This document shows positions 20,637 through 33,270 of a stretch of 64,000 bases of DNA, one piece after another. Source of the DNA: Cyathus striatus (taxonomy: Eukaryota > Basidiomycota > Agaricomycetes > Agaricales > Nidulariaceae). The stretch spans positions 5,704,001-5,768,000 of the forward strand of contig JAOVFP010000005.1 in NCBI GenBank assembly GCA_025738555.1, written 5' to 3'. The notes under the pieces were generated by a model, which made no database searches, was not told the origin of the DNA, and saw only the letters and a program-made list of their open reading frames with translations. The number at the start of each line of letters is the position of its first letter. The stretch's first letter is position 1. A program made the translations under genes and the position numbers.

Positions 20637-22290
20637 TCTCTCATGGATGTTGATGCAAACTCTGCCGCAAATGCAGATGGTCCCCCTCCCCCATATGGTG
20701 ACAAGCACCGCTGTGAACACTCCCCCCCATGGCTCCAGCCTCAAAAATCTGTTGCAACAATGATAACCTCAAAACTTTGATGGATGAGGCCAACTTTCCC
20801 CACCTCCCCTACACCCCCACCTGTGGACATGTCATGAAAAGGAGTGAAGTAAGCACGCACTCACTAGTTGGAAAGGTTGTAGATAAAGTAAGCGTCACTA
20901 TCCCCTCACTCTCCCTCATACCTCACCCCCCTCACCCAGGAACAAGACTTGTTCCACTCGAAGTCGGTCCCAGCAAAAAGCTCGACATTCACGAAGGCTC
21001 TCTACCACAGGTCCTCTGGCCTCTCAGCTCCCATCCCCCCCAAACTGGCTGCTGCCCGGAGTGCTGTTGAACACTCATCCACTGCAACTTGGGAGCCCAA
21101 CAACACATCAAATATGGTAATTGACGGCGCAGCCCCCACGTTGTCATCAACACCTACCCCTCCCACTTCCTCCACAACATTGTCATCCACCAATGCTCCA
21201 GGATCCTCCATGACTTCATCTTTCTCAGCCTCACAGGTCCCCACCAGCATGGCGTTACTATCCAACTACACGTGTGCTCCTACTGGTGGCTTCCACAAGA
21301 TCATGCTTCAGGAATGAGTTTTCCTTGCTCTAATGGTTGCCACAAGCAGGCAAATGTACAAAGACCCACGCAATGAATTCGGACTCAAGGCCCTCGTCTG
21401 GGTGGGCCGAGACACTGCACAGGCTAGCGATGAGAAGTGCCGTGAGCTCCTCATCACGGAGCTCAAACGCCATGACATTGCAGAGCCTGACCTCCTCCCC
21501 ATCCAGCTACTCCCCCTGAACTCCCCACATGCTGGTCTCGGTTCCACCAGATATCACCCACCACAATACTACTTCCTATGTAATCTCACCCCTGCCCAGC
21601 TTGCATCCATCTCCATGCAAGAAGTATACAACAATGCCAACATTACCATGTTTATTCTCCCCCTCCCCCTCCTCTGCACCTCCTTCTGCACTCACCTCAC
21701 TGGCCTCGAAGCTATTGAAGGCACCACAGTGAACCAGACCAGAGTGGTTACTGCTACCACTGACACCCTCTGTGGTACAGCCTCGGTATGGTCTGTAGCA
21801 GACAATGCCCATGACTCTATGCCTATCGCCTCTCAAGAGACTAGCTATGTTCGTGGACCATCAATGGAAGCGTTCCTCAACACCCTCTCTGTCACTACTC
21901 ATTATGCCAACCCCAGGAGTGAAGGGAAAGAATGGACTCTCTCATATGCTCACTGCCCCTCACTCCTTTCCAGTGGAGAACAACAATGGGTTGAAACCAT
22001 TCGCTGTATCCAGATCCCCACCTATGTTATCCCCCATCCCATCAATGAAACTACAGCTCCCATTATCTGGTGCCTCATCTGCTTCTCTCAAGACCACTCT
22101 GTGCACTTCTGCCCCCTCATCAGCATCCCTGGGTGGCATGACATGCACATTGCACAATCTGAACAGGAGGGGATCAGACTGCACCAACACTAGAACCAAC
22201 ATGGGGCATAGCTCCTTTACCAATGGAAACCGGGGGGGAGGCAGAGGGTCTTCACAAAGAGGATGTGGCTCCAGGGGTAGGGGTCTCTGA
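20637..22290 (+). pseudogene. LINE ORF1 (gag-like), decayed
   Basis: A region starting MSLMDVDANSAANADG at 20637. The frame changes near 20,750-20,950 and is interrupted by TGA after GFHKIMLQE (about 21,315), which CGA would restore. The longest clean segment (21333-22193) ends in the zinc knuckle CLICFSQDHSVHFC, followed in another frame by a Gly/Arg-rich tail. A nucleic-acid-binding chaperone role is known for this class of ORF1 proteins. It cannot be translated as one protein now. Confidence 0.75.
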
Positions 22291-24000
22291 GAATATGTAG
22301 ATACATATGTTTGCTACCAACCTCGCTCACAACATAAATACAACTATAAATATAAATATTTTCCTATCCCTTCCTGTACTTGCTCCAATGTAGATTCCAT
22401 ACCTATGAAATATACATTCATCTTGCCACTCCTCATAACCTAAGCCTGAGATTTGGACTCTATGTTCACATATGATACATGATACATGGCAAACAAAATG
22501 ACGACAATGAACCAATGAGGAATACATTCAAGTGGCACATATGACAACTGACATGTGTCAACAGAGTAACAATGACAACAAACCAACAAGACAGCCTAAC
22601 TCTACCCCCATCTCAGTTGTGAAATACACCTACCACATAACGTAACAGGAATATATTCCTAAGACCCTATAGATGGTAACATGCTAAACCCCATATGCAA
22701 AGGATTCTTGTATAAATATACAACTCCCCTTGTCCCCCACTCCTAACTCATCCCAGATGACACCTCCTGAACTTGAATACATCATCCTCAAAAGTGCTTT
22801 CATAGCACTCTTTCTCTCCTCCTTCTGGACCACAATCTTCCTCCTACACCTAATGTACAGATCACTGGCTCATATTTCTGGTCATACCACCATGCTGCTG
22901 TCTCAACCCCCTGCCAACACCACAACCAGAATGTACAGGTACCCCCCCTCTCATCTATCACAACTACACAATCCCTGACTAACCTGTTACCTAGCCCCTC
23001 ATATGTGTGCCACAACCAAGCCCATTGTAGAGACTGATACAATACCTACCCTCTCACTGAACCATACGTAGATAGTGAAAGTAGTCCATTAGAACCACTA
23101 TACTGCTGCAAACCATCTTTAACACCCACTATCCCCAACTGCCTGTCAGACACAGAACACCACCAAATTTGAAACCCTACAGTGTCCATAACCATGACTA
23201 TCAAACTAAATGCTAACATGTCAAGCCAATTCAGCAATCCCCTGATGCTACCCTGCATCAGAACAAACCCAGTCTTCCAGATGCACTACAACAGCTCAAC
23301 CCTATCCATGAACCAGACACATAAATAGACAACATATTGACTCAACAAATGATCACTATCAAATGCCCCCCCACATCAGACTCCTTTGGCTCATAATCCC
23401 AGGCCTATGTGTCTTCATACTACTTCTGATTGCCTCATACTATACCTATGATTATTTCCACCAGTGCCACCAGCGCCTTATACCTGTCCGTAACCTGGAG
23501 GTATGGATGGAGTCTGTTGTCCGGGTGTGATCCTAAACATACCTCTGTAAGCAAGACTCTCTGTTCCACCCCACATACACCACATAACCACATATGACAA
23601 AGGACTCCTAATGAACAGAATACCCTAACCCATGACTCACCCTAAATGGAGATGAAGAAGAAGGAAGCCTATTTAAATGTGAACATAGATGAAACCCACA
23701 GTCAAGAACTCTAGAACACTTAGATACTTATGCTCACAAATATATCCTTCTTGATTATGTCACTGAAATTCTCAACCCATCCATACATACATTGCTCATC
23801 CCCTCCACCTAGTGAGACACACTCCTACTTCCATTCTCCACAATACATAAACACATGCAATCTTGACCCAAACTGCAGCTTGTAAGGAGTCATAACCTTA
23901 CATGGCTGGCACCTAGTGCCTAGACCTAGCTTGAAGGATAAGTAACTTCTCACTGTCGGGTGAACTCCTTCATGGCTTTATAAGCTGAGTTTAGTAGTAG
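22291..24000. other. Non-coding spacer inside the LINE
   Basis: CG-poor, C/A-rich sequence of the same character as the LINE, with no recognisable domain. Either a long decayed inter-ORF region or remains of another element. Confidence 0.5.
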
Positions 24001-27000
24001 ATGGTGGCACAAACCCCACCAACTTTAACTATGCTAAATACAACCAACGAATTATACACAACAACGGATGAGAATAACTGGTCATGGACAACTCGCAACC
24101 CCGGGGACAGAGGAAGTGCAAATCTAGGTGCCATTTTAACTTCCAATGATGACCCTGGGGGGGTAGGATGGCACCACAATGAGCCTGCTCCCCACCAGGA
24201 GCAAAGCTCACAATCACCCCCAGCATCAGGTGTCACAGACACCACCAGAACACAAGGTGATTTGGATACTCCAAATCCCCAAGAGGAATACCTCAATGAC
24301 ATCACCACTAATATCACAAATGTCAATGCTTACAAACTCAAAAACTTGTGATCTGCATTGCAGATCACTACCCTAAACATCCAAGGAGGAGGTACTCCAG
24401 CAATGCATCCTAAATGGAATTATGTACATGCCTTGATGAGAGATTCTCACATTGGTATAATGACTGTGCAGGAAACTCACATCACTGAGACTGTACTCCA
24501 TGAAATCCAAACTGACTATCCCCATCTCCTCATAATAAACTCCCCAGACCCAGAACACCCCTCAGAACAAGGAGGTGTAGCCATCATACTCCACAAAGGC
24601 CTAGTCAACTGGGAAACACATGAATTTGTTGAGCTTGTCCCTGGGTGAGCAATAGCCATATCACTCTGCCACAGGAATGATGACTGGCTACATATAGCAG
24701 CAGTCTATGCTCCATCTGGCAATGAACAAGCCAACACTGCCTTCTGGGCAACCCTCCAAGAAGCCTGGCATATTCACAGACCATGCAGAAAAATGCACAT
24801 CCTCTTGGGAGATCTCTCAACATAACTGAATCCTCAATAGACTGCATACCAGTACCACAGGAGGCTGTAAAGGCACCACACACATTCACCACACTTAAAG
24901 ACCACTTCAAACTATTTGATGGATGGTGCTAAGAGAACCCCACCTCACTAGACTACACCTTCAGCAACCAGCTCACCTCCTGCTCCCACATAGACCGCAT
25001 ATATACCAATGAAAAACTCATTGACTTCTCTCATGAATGGACTATCTCCTCCTCAGGTGTGTTCACAGACCACTCTCTGGTCTCAATGCAACTGGCTCCA
25101 CCTACAGAACCCTTCATTGGAAAAGGCCGAAGAGCACTCCCAGCATATATAGCCAAGAACAAAGGAGCCCAGAAGTGCATACAAAAATTAACCCAAGAAC
25201 TATGCACTGCCCTAAAAAATATACAGGATCAACCACAGCTACCTGACCTAAATATCCAGACACTATGGGCCTCATACAAAAACTGTGTCCTCACACAGGT
25301 AAGTGATATAGTAAAACACCAAGGACTACATCACAATATCCAAATCTCACAATGGATCACCTGCCATAAGGATACACTAGCCATTGCAGAATCTCTCAGC
25401 CCAGATGACCTCTCCCACTGACTAACTACTATTGAAATCAATATCAAAAAACTCCAAGCCACCCAAACAAAATGGGAACATGACAAAATTGCAGCCCACT
25501 TTCACCTTGATGGGGAGAAACAAATAGCAAGTTTGACTATATGAAATTAATCCAAGAACACAAACCCAGAGAAACTATCCACTCAAGAACTCAAACCCGA
25601 TCAAATCCCCAAGGCCTCCTTCCTGAATACACAATGGACTCTAATGCAATGGTAAAAATTGCCACAAACTACCATGATGCCCTCCAATCCTCTTTAGAGT
25701 ATAGGCTTGATGACCTTGAACAATATGACACAACAGAAGAAGTCCTATCACATCTCAAACCTAAGATCTCACCAGATAAAAAAACTGAATTAGCTGCTGG
25801 CCTCTCTCCTGGAGAAATCAGGGTGGCTCTCAAACAAGTCCCAACCAACAAAGCATCAGGCCTTGATGGAATTCCAGTTGAAATATGGAAATGGCTTGAT
25901 GCCACTCACACTGCCTCTTGCCTAACAGAAGAACCCTCCCCAGACATAATTAATATCCTACAACAACTGTATGCTGACATCAGCATGTTTGGTGTCACAC
26001 TGGGCACTGGATTCCATGAAGGTTGGATGTGCCCAATTCATAAGAAAAATGACAGGGCACTCATTGAAAACTACTGCCCCATCACTATTCTAAACACAGA
26101 CTATAAAATAATGACATGCTCCCTCACCAACCACTTATCTACTGTTGCCCCTGACCTTATACAACTTGACCAAGCTGGATTCATGAAGAATAGATCCATC
26201 ACAGACCAAACTGAGCTCATTACACTTGTACTGCACCACTGTGACTCCACTAACACCCCTGGATCCATTGTCTGTCTTGACCAAGAGAAAGCCTATGATC
26301 ATATCAGTCATGACTTCCTCTGGAAATCACTAAAAAAACTGGGGTTCCCAGATGAATACATAAACTCAGTGAAAGCCTTATACACTGGAGCACATACAAA
26401 AATTATTCTCAATGGAATCATTGGCCTAGGATATCTCATCATCCAAGGAGTACAACAAGGAGACCCCCTCTCATGCCTCCTATTTAACATTGCAATTGAA
26501 TCACTAGCAAGTCATATCTGTGCATCCACCATAATAGGTCTTAACCTCCCAGGACTCTCCAACCCTCTGCAAATTAACCTCTTTGCAGATGACACCACAA
26601 TATTTCTTGGCAATGAAGATGATACATGCACACTCTTCTCTGAACTTACCCAATGGTGTAAAGCCTCAGGGGCTAAATTCAATATTGCAAAAACAGCCAT
26701 TATCCCACTGGGCAACAAACAAACACATGACCTAATGTGACAAAATTGATGCATGAATGCTACCCATACACCCATACCAACCAACATCCATATCATCAAT
26801 GATCATGAACCCATCCGCATACTTGGAGCATTCTATGGCTACAATATCTCCCAAGATGATGTCTGGCAACCAACTGTGGAAAAAGTCTGCCACACACTCC
26901 TACACTGGGAGCGATTCAACCCTACTCTAATAGGGAGATGCAAAGCAGCTTCTGCAATTGTGGGAAGCTACACACAATATCTAACCAGAGTTCAAGGAAT

Positions 27001-29218
27001 GCCCTCAGTCATCCAAAACAACCTTGTTAAACTCATTGATAACTTTGTCTACAACAAAAAAGGTGAAAAGAAATACAATGCAATAAGCATTGCAATTCTA
27101 CAGCTCCCCATAGAGAAGGGAGGACACAACCTACTAGACCTAAAAGCCTGTAATAATGGAATTGAACTCATGAAACTCAAGACATATACTGATCCTGACC
27201 CAATAAGCCACCCTCCCTGGGCCAAACTAGCTGACCATGCCCTGGCTCTAGCAGCAAAAGCAGAAGTGCGAAAGTGCATTGGCCACAAACAATGCCACAA
27301 CTTCCTATTGCAGAACTGGAAAATATATGACCAATCTAAAGCTATTCCAAAATCCCTTCAACATATGCTAAGAGCAGCATTAAACCATGATGCAAAATTT
27401 GCACCTACAGAAATCTCCCCTCACATGAAACTTGCAATGCCTTTCTGGTTCCACCTAGCCAAAATTGAAGGAAAAAACAGAGTATACAATGACAAATATG
27501 GCACATGCCAACTTGAAAACCATGAATTCTGGTCTACAGGAGACCTGGCTACCCATGCAAGAAAAAACTGGGCCACAGGACATATCAATGAACACAACTG
27601 TATTTGTAACCACTGTGTGGAAGACCAGCATATAGGATGTACCAACCCCATTCAATGCTGAGCTAATGCCTACACAAAACTACAATCCCTACACCCTGAA
27701 TGGAACCCACTATACAAAATAAGATTCTGCCCCTCAAAATTAACTATGCCTCCTGGTTATGAGCCACCTACTGACTTCCTACATACCTTCCCCATCTCAC
27801 ACCCAGACAACCCCCTACACCACATCTGTGTATTCTCCTCCATTGACAACATCACTCCACCCCACCAGCGCACCATCACACCCCGGACACCCTGGACTGC
27901 TGACACAGTTACTATACATACTGATGGATCCTGTGAAGCAAATGGGACTGCAAGTGCATCTGCAGGTAGTGGCCTCTGGTATGCAGAAGCACACCCTAAC
28001 AATACAGCAATATGTCTTCCCCATGCCCTAGCCACCAACAATGCAGCTGAACTAGTTGCAATTCTTCTCAGCATCCAACAAAACCTAAACACAAAAATTA
28101 TAAAGATTATCAGTGACTCCCAATACTGCATTGATGGCCTTGCTACCCACCTTCAGAAATGGGCTGACCAGGGCTTCATTGAAATGAAAAATGCTGCCAT
28201 CCTCTGCACACTCTATGTCACACTTATCACTACACCAAATATTATACTCCTGAAAAAAGTCAAAGGACACAGTGGAAATATTGGGAATGAAGGAGCAGAC
28301 CAACTAGCAGCTGAAGGAGCACAAAAACCACAACCAGACCAAATAGACCTCTCAAAAGGTGAATGGGCTGAATCCCTTGGTGCTAAATTGTCATGCATGA
28401 CACAATCAAAACTCTACAAAGCAATCAAAAATTGTAAGACCACTAAGAAATGAATTGCATCACAACTTAACATTGACACCACTGCCCAGGCAATTGAAGT
28501 GAACACAGGCTCATGCCCCACACCAGAAACTATCTGGAAATCCATACTACATGGAACCACACTAACCAAAAAAGTTAAAACATTCCTGTGGAAAACACTC
28601 CATGACTCCCACAAGATAGGCTCATTCTGGGAACACACCCCATTAAAAGACCAATACATGCCCTGTACCCAATGTAACATAGAGGTGGAGAACATTACAC
28701 ATATCCTCTTTGACTGTCAAGTCTCTGGCCAAGACACTGTCTGGAAACTTGCACAAGCAACATGGCAATCCACAAACATACCATGGCCCTCCATATCAAT
28801 GGGCCTAGTCATGGGCATATCACTTGCTGAAATTAAATCAGGTGAAAATGAACTTCTAAAAGCACCCACCTGCCTCTTCTGCATCATAGTCTCTGAAGCA
28901 GTCTACCTCATTTGGAAACTCCGATGTGAATGGCGCATAGGGGATGATGCTAACCCTTTAAAAATACACACACCCACAGAAATAGAATCCAGGTGGATCA
29001 AAACAATCAACACTAGAATAAACCATGACAAAATACTTACAGATAGCCATGCCTATGGGACACGAGCCCTCAAGCGCAATATTGTCCAAAACACCTGGCA
29101 ACAGATTCTCAATATAAACCTTCTCATTGATGCCCTCCCAGATAAATGGCTATCCAAAGCAGGGGTTTTAGTGGGTATTAAGGAGCTCACACATTACCAC
29201 AGGGAACCACCCAGTTAA
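24001..29218 (+). pseudogene. LINE ORF2 (endonuclease, RT, RNase H), decayed
   Basis: Domains in order: APE-like endonuclease (ITTLNIQGGGTPAMHPKW, MTVQETHI, VYAPSG; 24,360-25,080), reverse transcriptase (25,540-26,740: YDHISHDFLWKSLKKLGF, GVQQGDPLSCLLFN, FADDTTIF), RNase H (27,900-28,330: TIHTDGSCEANG, AAELVAILLSI, SDSQYCIDGL, VKGHSGNIGNEGADQLA) and a C-terminal zinc motif (CTQCNIEVENITHILFDC). At least six in-frame TGA stops (near 24,350, 24,647, 25,420, 26,738, 27,660 and 28,451) lie where CGA is expected. There are also a TAA near 24,930 and frame changes near 24,820 and 25,530. It is not functional. Confidence 0.85.
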
Positions 29219-29427
29219 CATTAGGCACCTGATGCACCCCTATCACACCAGCCATTCCCTGCTCCTAGAGTCCCACACTGTTCCTCACAGAACATGCATA
29301 AATGCATTTCCTCTGGAGTGGAGCCTTACTTTAAATTCACAGGCCAACCCCGTACCAATAGCTGGCAACCTGCCTAGTGAACTGCTAAGCAATAGCCTTT
29401 AAGCTCCACAAAAAAAAAAAAAAAAAA

Positions 29428-30410
29428 CTCATTCTCTGCTGTGTATCAGCATGAGTGATGCCTGTCTCATCTGAGACTCTGCAAGGCTCACCTGCTTTGC
29501 AGCTGCTAAAATGATTGGATAAGCTGCATCCACTATTGCTCCTTGCTTCTTGTTCACTTTCCCTTCTGACATCAATTCTGAATGCTCTGTCTGCAGTTGC
29601 TATGAAATTTGATTGTTGCAAATAGACACAAATACCCTTACAGTTGTTAAATGACTCATTGATTACTAATACCAATTGATTGTGAGCTCAGTACCAAGTG
29701 CTCAGTGCATATTTGCATGACAATTCAGCTGTGAATTGATTGCTACATGGTGGTATATATACTCAGTGTGATAAATAGTTCAAATCCATGTCTTAATAAA
29801 AAAAAAGCTAAGTGAGGTTGAGAAAAAAATTAAGAGGACCCGAGACCACCCCCCCTCCCTAACCCTATATGGCTCAGCACAATCCTTGGACCCCCTTGGT
29901 TCAAGTTGTGGGATTGGATTTGGAGCAATATATTTGGCATCGCTTGCAAAAGCCTCCAAAATGACCCGTTCCATGCGCGTCTATTTGCGCGTCGAACTGT
30001 TTCTGTAAGTTTCTACCCACTCCACTAAAATGCTCAAGCAGGTCTACCGTCGGATATATACATAATTTCGAACCATGGAATTTCTATGGCATTAAAACAT
30101 TTGGGAAAAGTTCCTTCAGTGTCGTACTACTACAGTATGAGATCTCATCATGAGATCGGTTGTCGGTTGAATCTCCGAGATTATTTTGTCATACTCTTTA
30201 TTGTGGCGACCCATGACTTTCCCAAGACTATTCAGTGCTTTACAGCTGGGAATTTAGCTGGAGATGAATATCTCCCGTCTCAATGCGAAATTGACGTGCA
30301 TGGATCGATACGTCATATAAATATCGCAAGCTTCGACAACTTCGACAAGTTGACCTCGACGAAAAGCATATCATACTCACTTCCCATTCATATCGCACCT
30401 CAGTTACACA
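29428..30410. other. Intergenic; CG-poor first third, then unique sequence
   Basis: The first ~370 bp (to the A-run at about 29,798) is CG-poor like the LINE and may be a second truncated element with its own A-tail. The remainder is ordinary spacer and the 5' region of the dehydrogenase gene. Confidence 0.45.
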
Positions 30411-31372
30411 ATGACCATCCTCATAATTGGTGGAACAGGCAGCACTGGATCCAAACTCGCACAGCTCCTCCATGACGCCAACGTACCTGTGCTCATTGCT
30501 TCACGCTCTGGTACTGCCCCTGGCTCGTTCCAAGCAGTAAAGTTCGACTGGCTTGACGCCTCAACTTTTCAGGCCCCCTTCGAGAAGGATCCCTCTATAG
30601 ATAAGGTATTCCTCCTTGGACCTGTTGGTGGTGGGATGCAAAACGTGAAGCCATTCCTCGACATAGGCGTCACGAAAGGCATAAAGAAATGGGTACTCTT
30701 AGGCGGAGCTCACGGTGATAAATTCGGTCCCCTCATGAGTGACATTCATGCGTATTGGCAAGACAAGGGAGCAGACTACACTATATTGCGTCCTACCAGT
30801 TTTGCTGGTACGTTTTTCTACTCAAAACGCGCTATCTTAACATTTAATAACCACGTACCACAGAGAACTTCGCCCGCGAGGGTGCGCAGAGTATTAAAGC
30901 GAAGGATGAGATTGTTACGGCAGCAGGGGACGGGCTTGTTCCATTCGTCCAAACGAAGGATATCGCTGAAGCAGCATTTAAAGCGCTCACAACCGACCTA
31001 GAGGAGTTCAAGAACACTATGCCATACATATGTGGCCCAGAGTTTCTCACCTACGACGAGGTACTTCTCACACTTGCTTTTCATTCTTCCTTATCTAACC
31101 GCCACTTGAAGGTCGCCGCTATGTTAAGTAAAGTCCTAGGGCGTAAAATCACTCATAGACGCGTTTCGTCGGAGGAGCTGCATGCTACATACCTCAGTAT
31201 GGGATTTCCACAGGTATTTGCAGACATCCTGACAGATGTAGAGGCGTTGGTTTCGAAGGGCTGGAACAAGGACGTGTTGAGCAAGGATGGGGGCCCAGGA
31301 TATAAGTATGTTGGGAGACATACTTTGAGAGAGTACTTCGAAGAGAATAAGGGAATTTGGGTGGCTGTCTAA
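30411..31372 (+). CDS. NAD(P)-binding NmrA/EasG-like dehydrogenase (copy 1)
   Basis: A 284-residue Rossmann-fold protein in three exons (30411-30807, 30864-31060, 31112-31372). The N-terminal dinucleotide motif is IIGGTGSTGSKLAQLL; the later segments KWVLLGGAHGDKFGP and YTILRPTSFA match the atypical SDR/NmrA family. Length and layout fit the agroclavine/festuclavine dehydrogenase (EasG)-like proteins that mushrooms carry in many copies. There are no ergot-alkaloid genes nearby, so the substrate is unknown and the name should not be taken as function. All exons are in frame and intact. Confidence 0.8.
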
Positions 31373-32046
31373 TGAGTGGACAGTGCTTATTCAATTTCAA
31401 GTCCTGATGTAGGCTCGGTTATCCGTAAACCATCGAGGATTGTGACTCACTTCTAACACAGTACAATTCACACTATTGTTACGAGACTTCAAAAATGATT
31501 TCACACAGCGAATCAATCTTCTATGGTAGATGGATTCTCTCCTTCAACTGAATACTCTCAAGAGTTCATCTCATTGCTGTGATCTCAATCCCTTCCAAAT
31601 TGCAATTGAAGTTGTCCAACTTCGTGGTAAAGCATTGCAACTTACCCGGTCTCGGAGGGCTTCCCGAAGATTTGAAATTACCATTTGACATTGCCAGGAA
31701 AGTCTTCGAAACACTGTACAATCAACTGATAATTAATGACGGCAACTGCAAGGCAGATGGATCCTCGCTTGATACTTAATAAGAACTGACGTGTCCCAAC
31801 GGCCTCTCTCCGGCATCATCTATATATATCTAAAATCGGCTGAGCTTCCGTAACTACTGCAAGGCTACGGTTCAGTTGGCTTATTTAGCAAGACGTCGAA
31901 ATCCGCTGGCGTTATGGGCCGAAAAGATTCGAATCAGTGGTCATAGCGTACGAAATGATTGCGAATTGATATAAGTAGCCCAGCAAGTTCAACAAAGATC
32001 TATGCTTGCAACCAATTCCTAAATCGTACAGTTCCTTGGTGACATA
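31373..32046. other. Spacer between tandem paralogues
   Basis: No gene seen. Confidence 0.6.
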
Positions 32047-33016
32047 ATGACAGTTCTCATCATCGGTGGAATAACCAACACTGGGTTCAAGCTCGCGCAA
32101 CTTCTCCACGACGCCCACATCCCTGTGCTTATTGCGTCGCGTTTTGGTGTTGCTCCTGATCCATTACAGGCAATATATTTTGATTGGTTCGACACGTCAA
32201 CTTTCTGGGTCCCCTTCGAGAATAATTTCTGCATCGATAAAATCTATCTCATCGGACCACCCTCTGGAAATGCGATTACTATTGTAAAACCGTTCCTCGA
32301 CATAGGAATCGCGAAGGGTGTAAAGAAATGGGTAATTCAGAGCGGTGCCCATACTGACAGAGGTGGTCCTTTCATGGGCGGGGTTCATAGCTATCTGCAT
32401 GATCTGGGAGCAAATTATACCGCATTGCGTCCTACTTGGTTTGCTGGTGCGCGTTTCTGGTTATTTGCACGCTATCGTATTGCCTAGTGTTAAGCACTTA
32501 TTGCAGATAATTTCTCGCGCCAGTTTCTTCAGAGCATTAAAATCAATAACGAGATTGTCAGTGCAGCGGGAGATGGGGCTGTTGCGTTTGTAAGGACGAA
32601 TGATATTGCTGAAGCCGCGTTCCAGGCACTTACAACCGATCTGGAGGAATTCAGGAACACTGCGCCCTTCATATTGGGCCCAGAGCTGTTCACCTACGAT
32701 GATGTATGCAGCTATATTTCGTTTCCAGTTGTCTTGCCTTGTCTCATCACTTTAAGGTCGCTGTTATGTTGACCGAAGTTCTAGGTCGCAAGATCACACA
32801 TAAACGTGTCTCGCCGATGGAGATGCGTGCTGCATATCTCAGTGTTGGGATGCCTCAGATATTTGCGGACGCCTGACAGATTTAGAAGTATTGACTTCGA
32901 CGGGCTTGGAGTGCGAAGTGTTTTACAAGAACGGAGGACCGGGATACAAGTATATCGGGACACATAAGCTGAAAGAGTACTTCGAAGAAAATAAGGAACT
33001 CTGGGCGGCTATATGA
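32047..33016 (+). CDS. NAD(P)-binding NmrA/EasG-like dehydrogenase (copy 2, one-base frameshift)
   Basis: A tandem paralogue of the gene at 30411 with the same three-exon structure (32047-32446, 32507-32703, 32757-33016; exon 2 has the identical length of 197 bp). The nucleotide-binding motif is altered: IIGGITNTGFKLAQLL replaces GGTGSTG, so the third glycine position of the glycine-rich turn is changed. The last exon breaks at 32872-32873: CC where the paralogue alignment needs CCC. Beyond it the frame continues cleanly to a C-terminus like copy 1 (GGPGYKYIGTHKLKEYFEEN). It is either a recently inactivated copy or an assembly error. Confidence 0.72.
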
Positions 33017-33270
33017 GTTGCTGATTGTCGCGGCGACCTCAAATATGCTTTCATCTCTTTATTATTCCATCCGTTAGTGGGTCATTACGCATTACGGGTT
33101 GTATAATTTCAGCTAAGATACACGCACACAAAAGTACAAAAAGTGAAAATATAATACACTAACAAATCAGAAACGGGGAAGAATTTGCATAAAATCTAAG
33201 TATGCATGTATGAGAGCGAGCATGTCTCTGGCATATCCTACGATTCCAACCGAACAAAACGAACAAAGAA

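Larger units (their letters stand above)
20400..29427 (+). mobile_element. Fossil Tad-like LINE with RNase H, poly(A) tail
   Basis: A degenerate non-LTR retrotransposon on the plus strand. A gag-like ORF1 region with a CX2CX4HX4C knuckle is followed by about 1.7 kb of decayed spacer, then an ORF2 region with APE-type endonuclease, reverse transcriptase, RNase H and a C-terminal Cys/His motif. It ends in an A-tract (about 29,410-29,427). The 5' limit is uncertain (between about 20,240 and 20,640). CG is almost absent, and many in-frame TGA stops sit where CGA (Arg) would be expected, the signature of methyl-C deamination. I could not identify a target duplication. Confidence 0.85.

Noticed and set aside
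30411..33016. Ergot-alkaloid gene cluster suggested by EasG-like dehydrogenases
   Set aside because: No prenyltransferase, P450 or other pathway gene is nearby; the family is broad in mushrooms.
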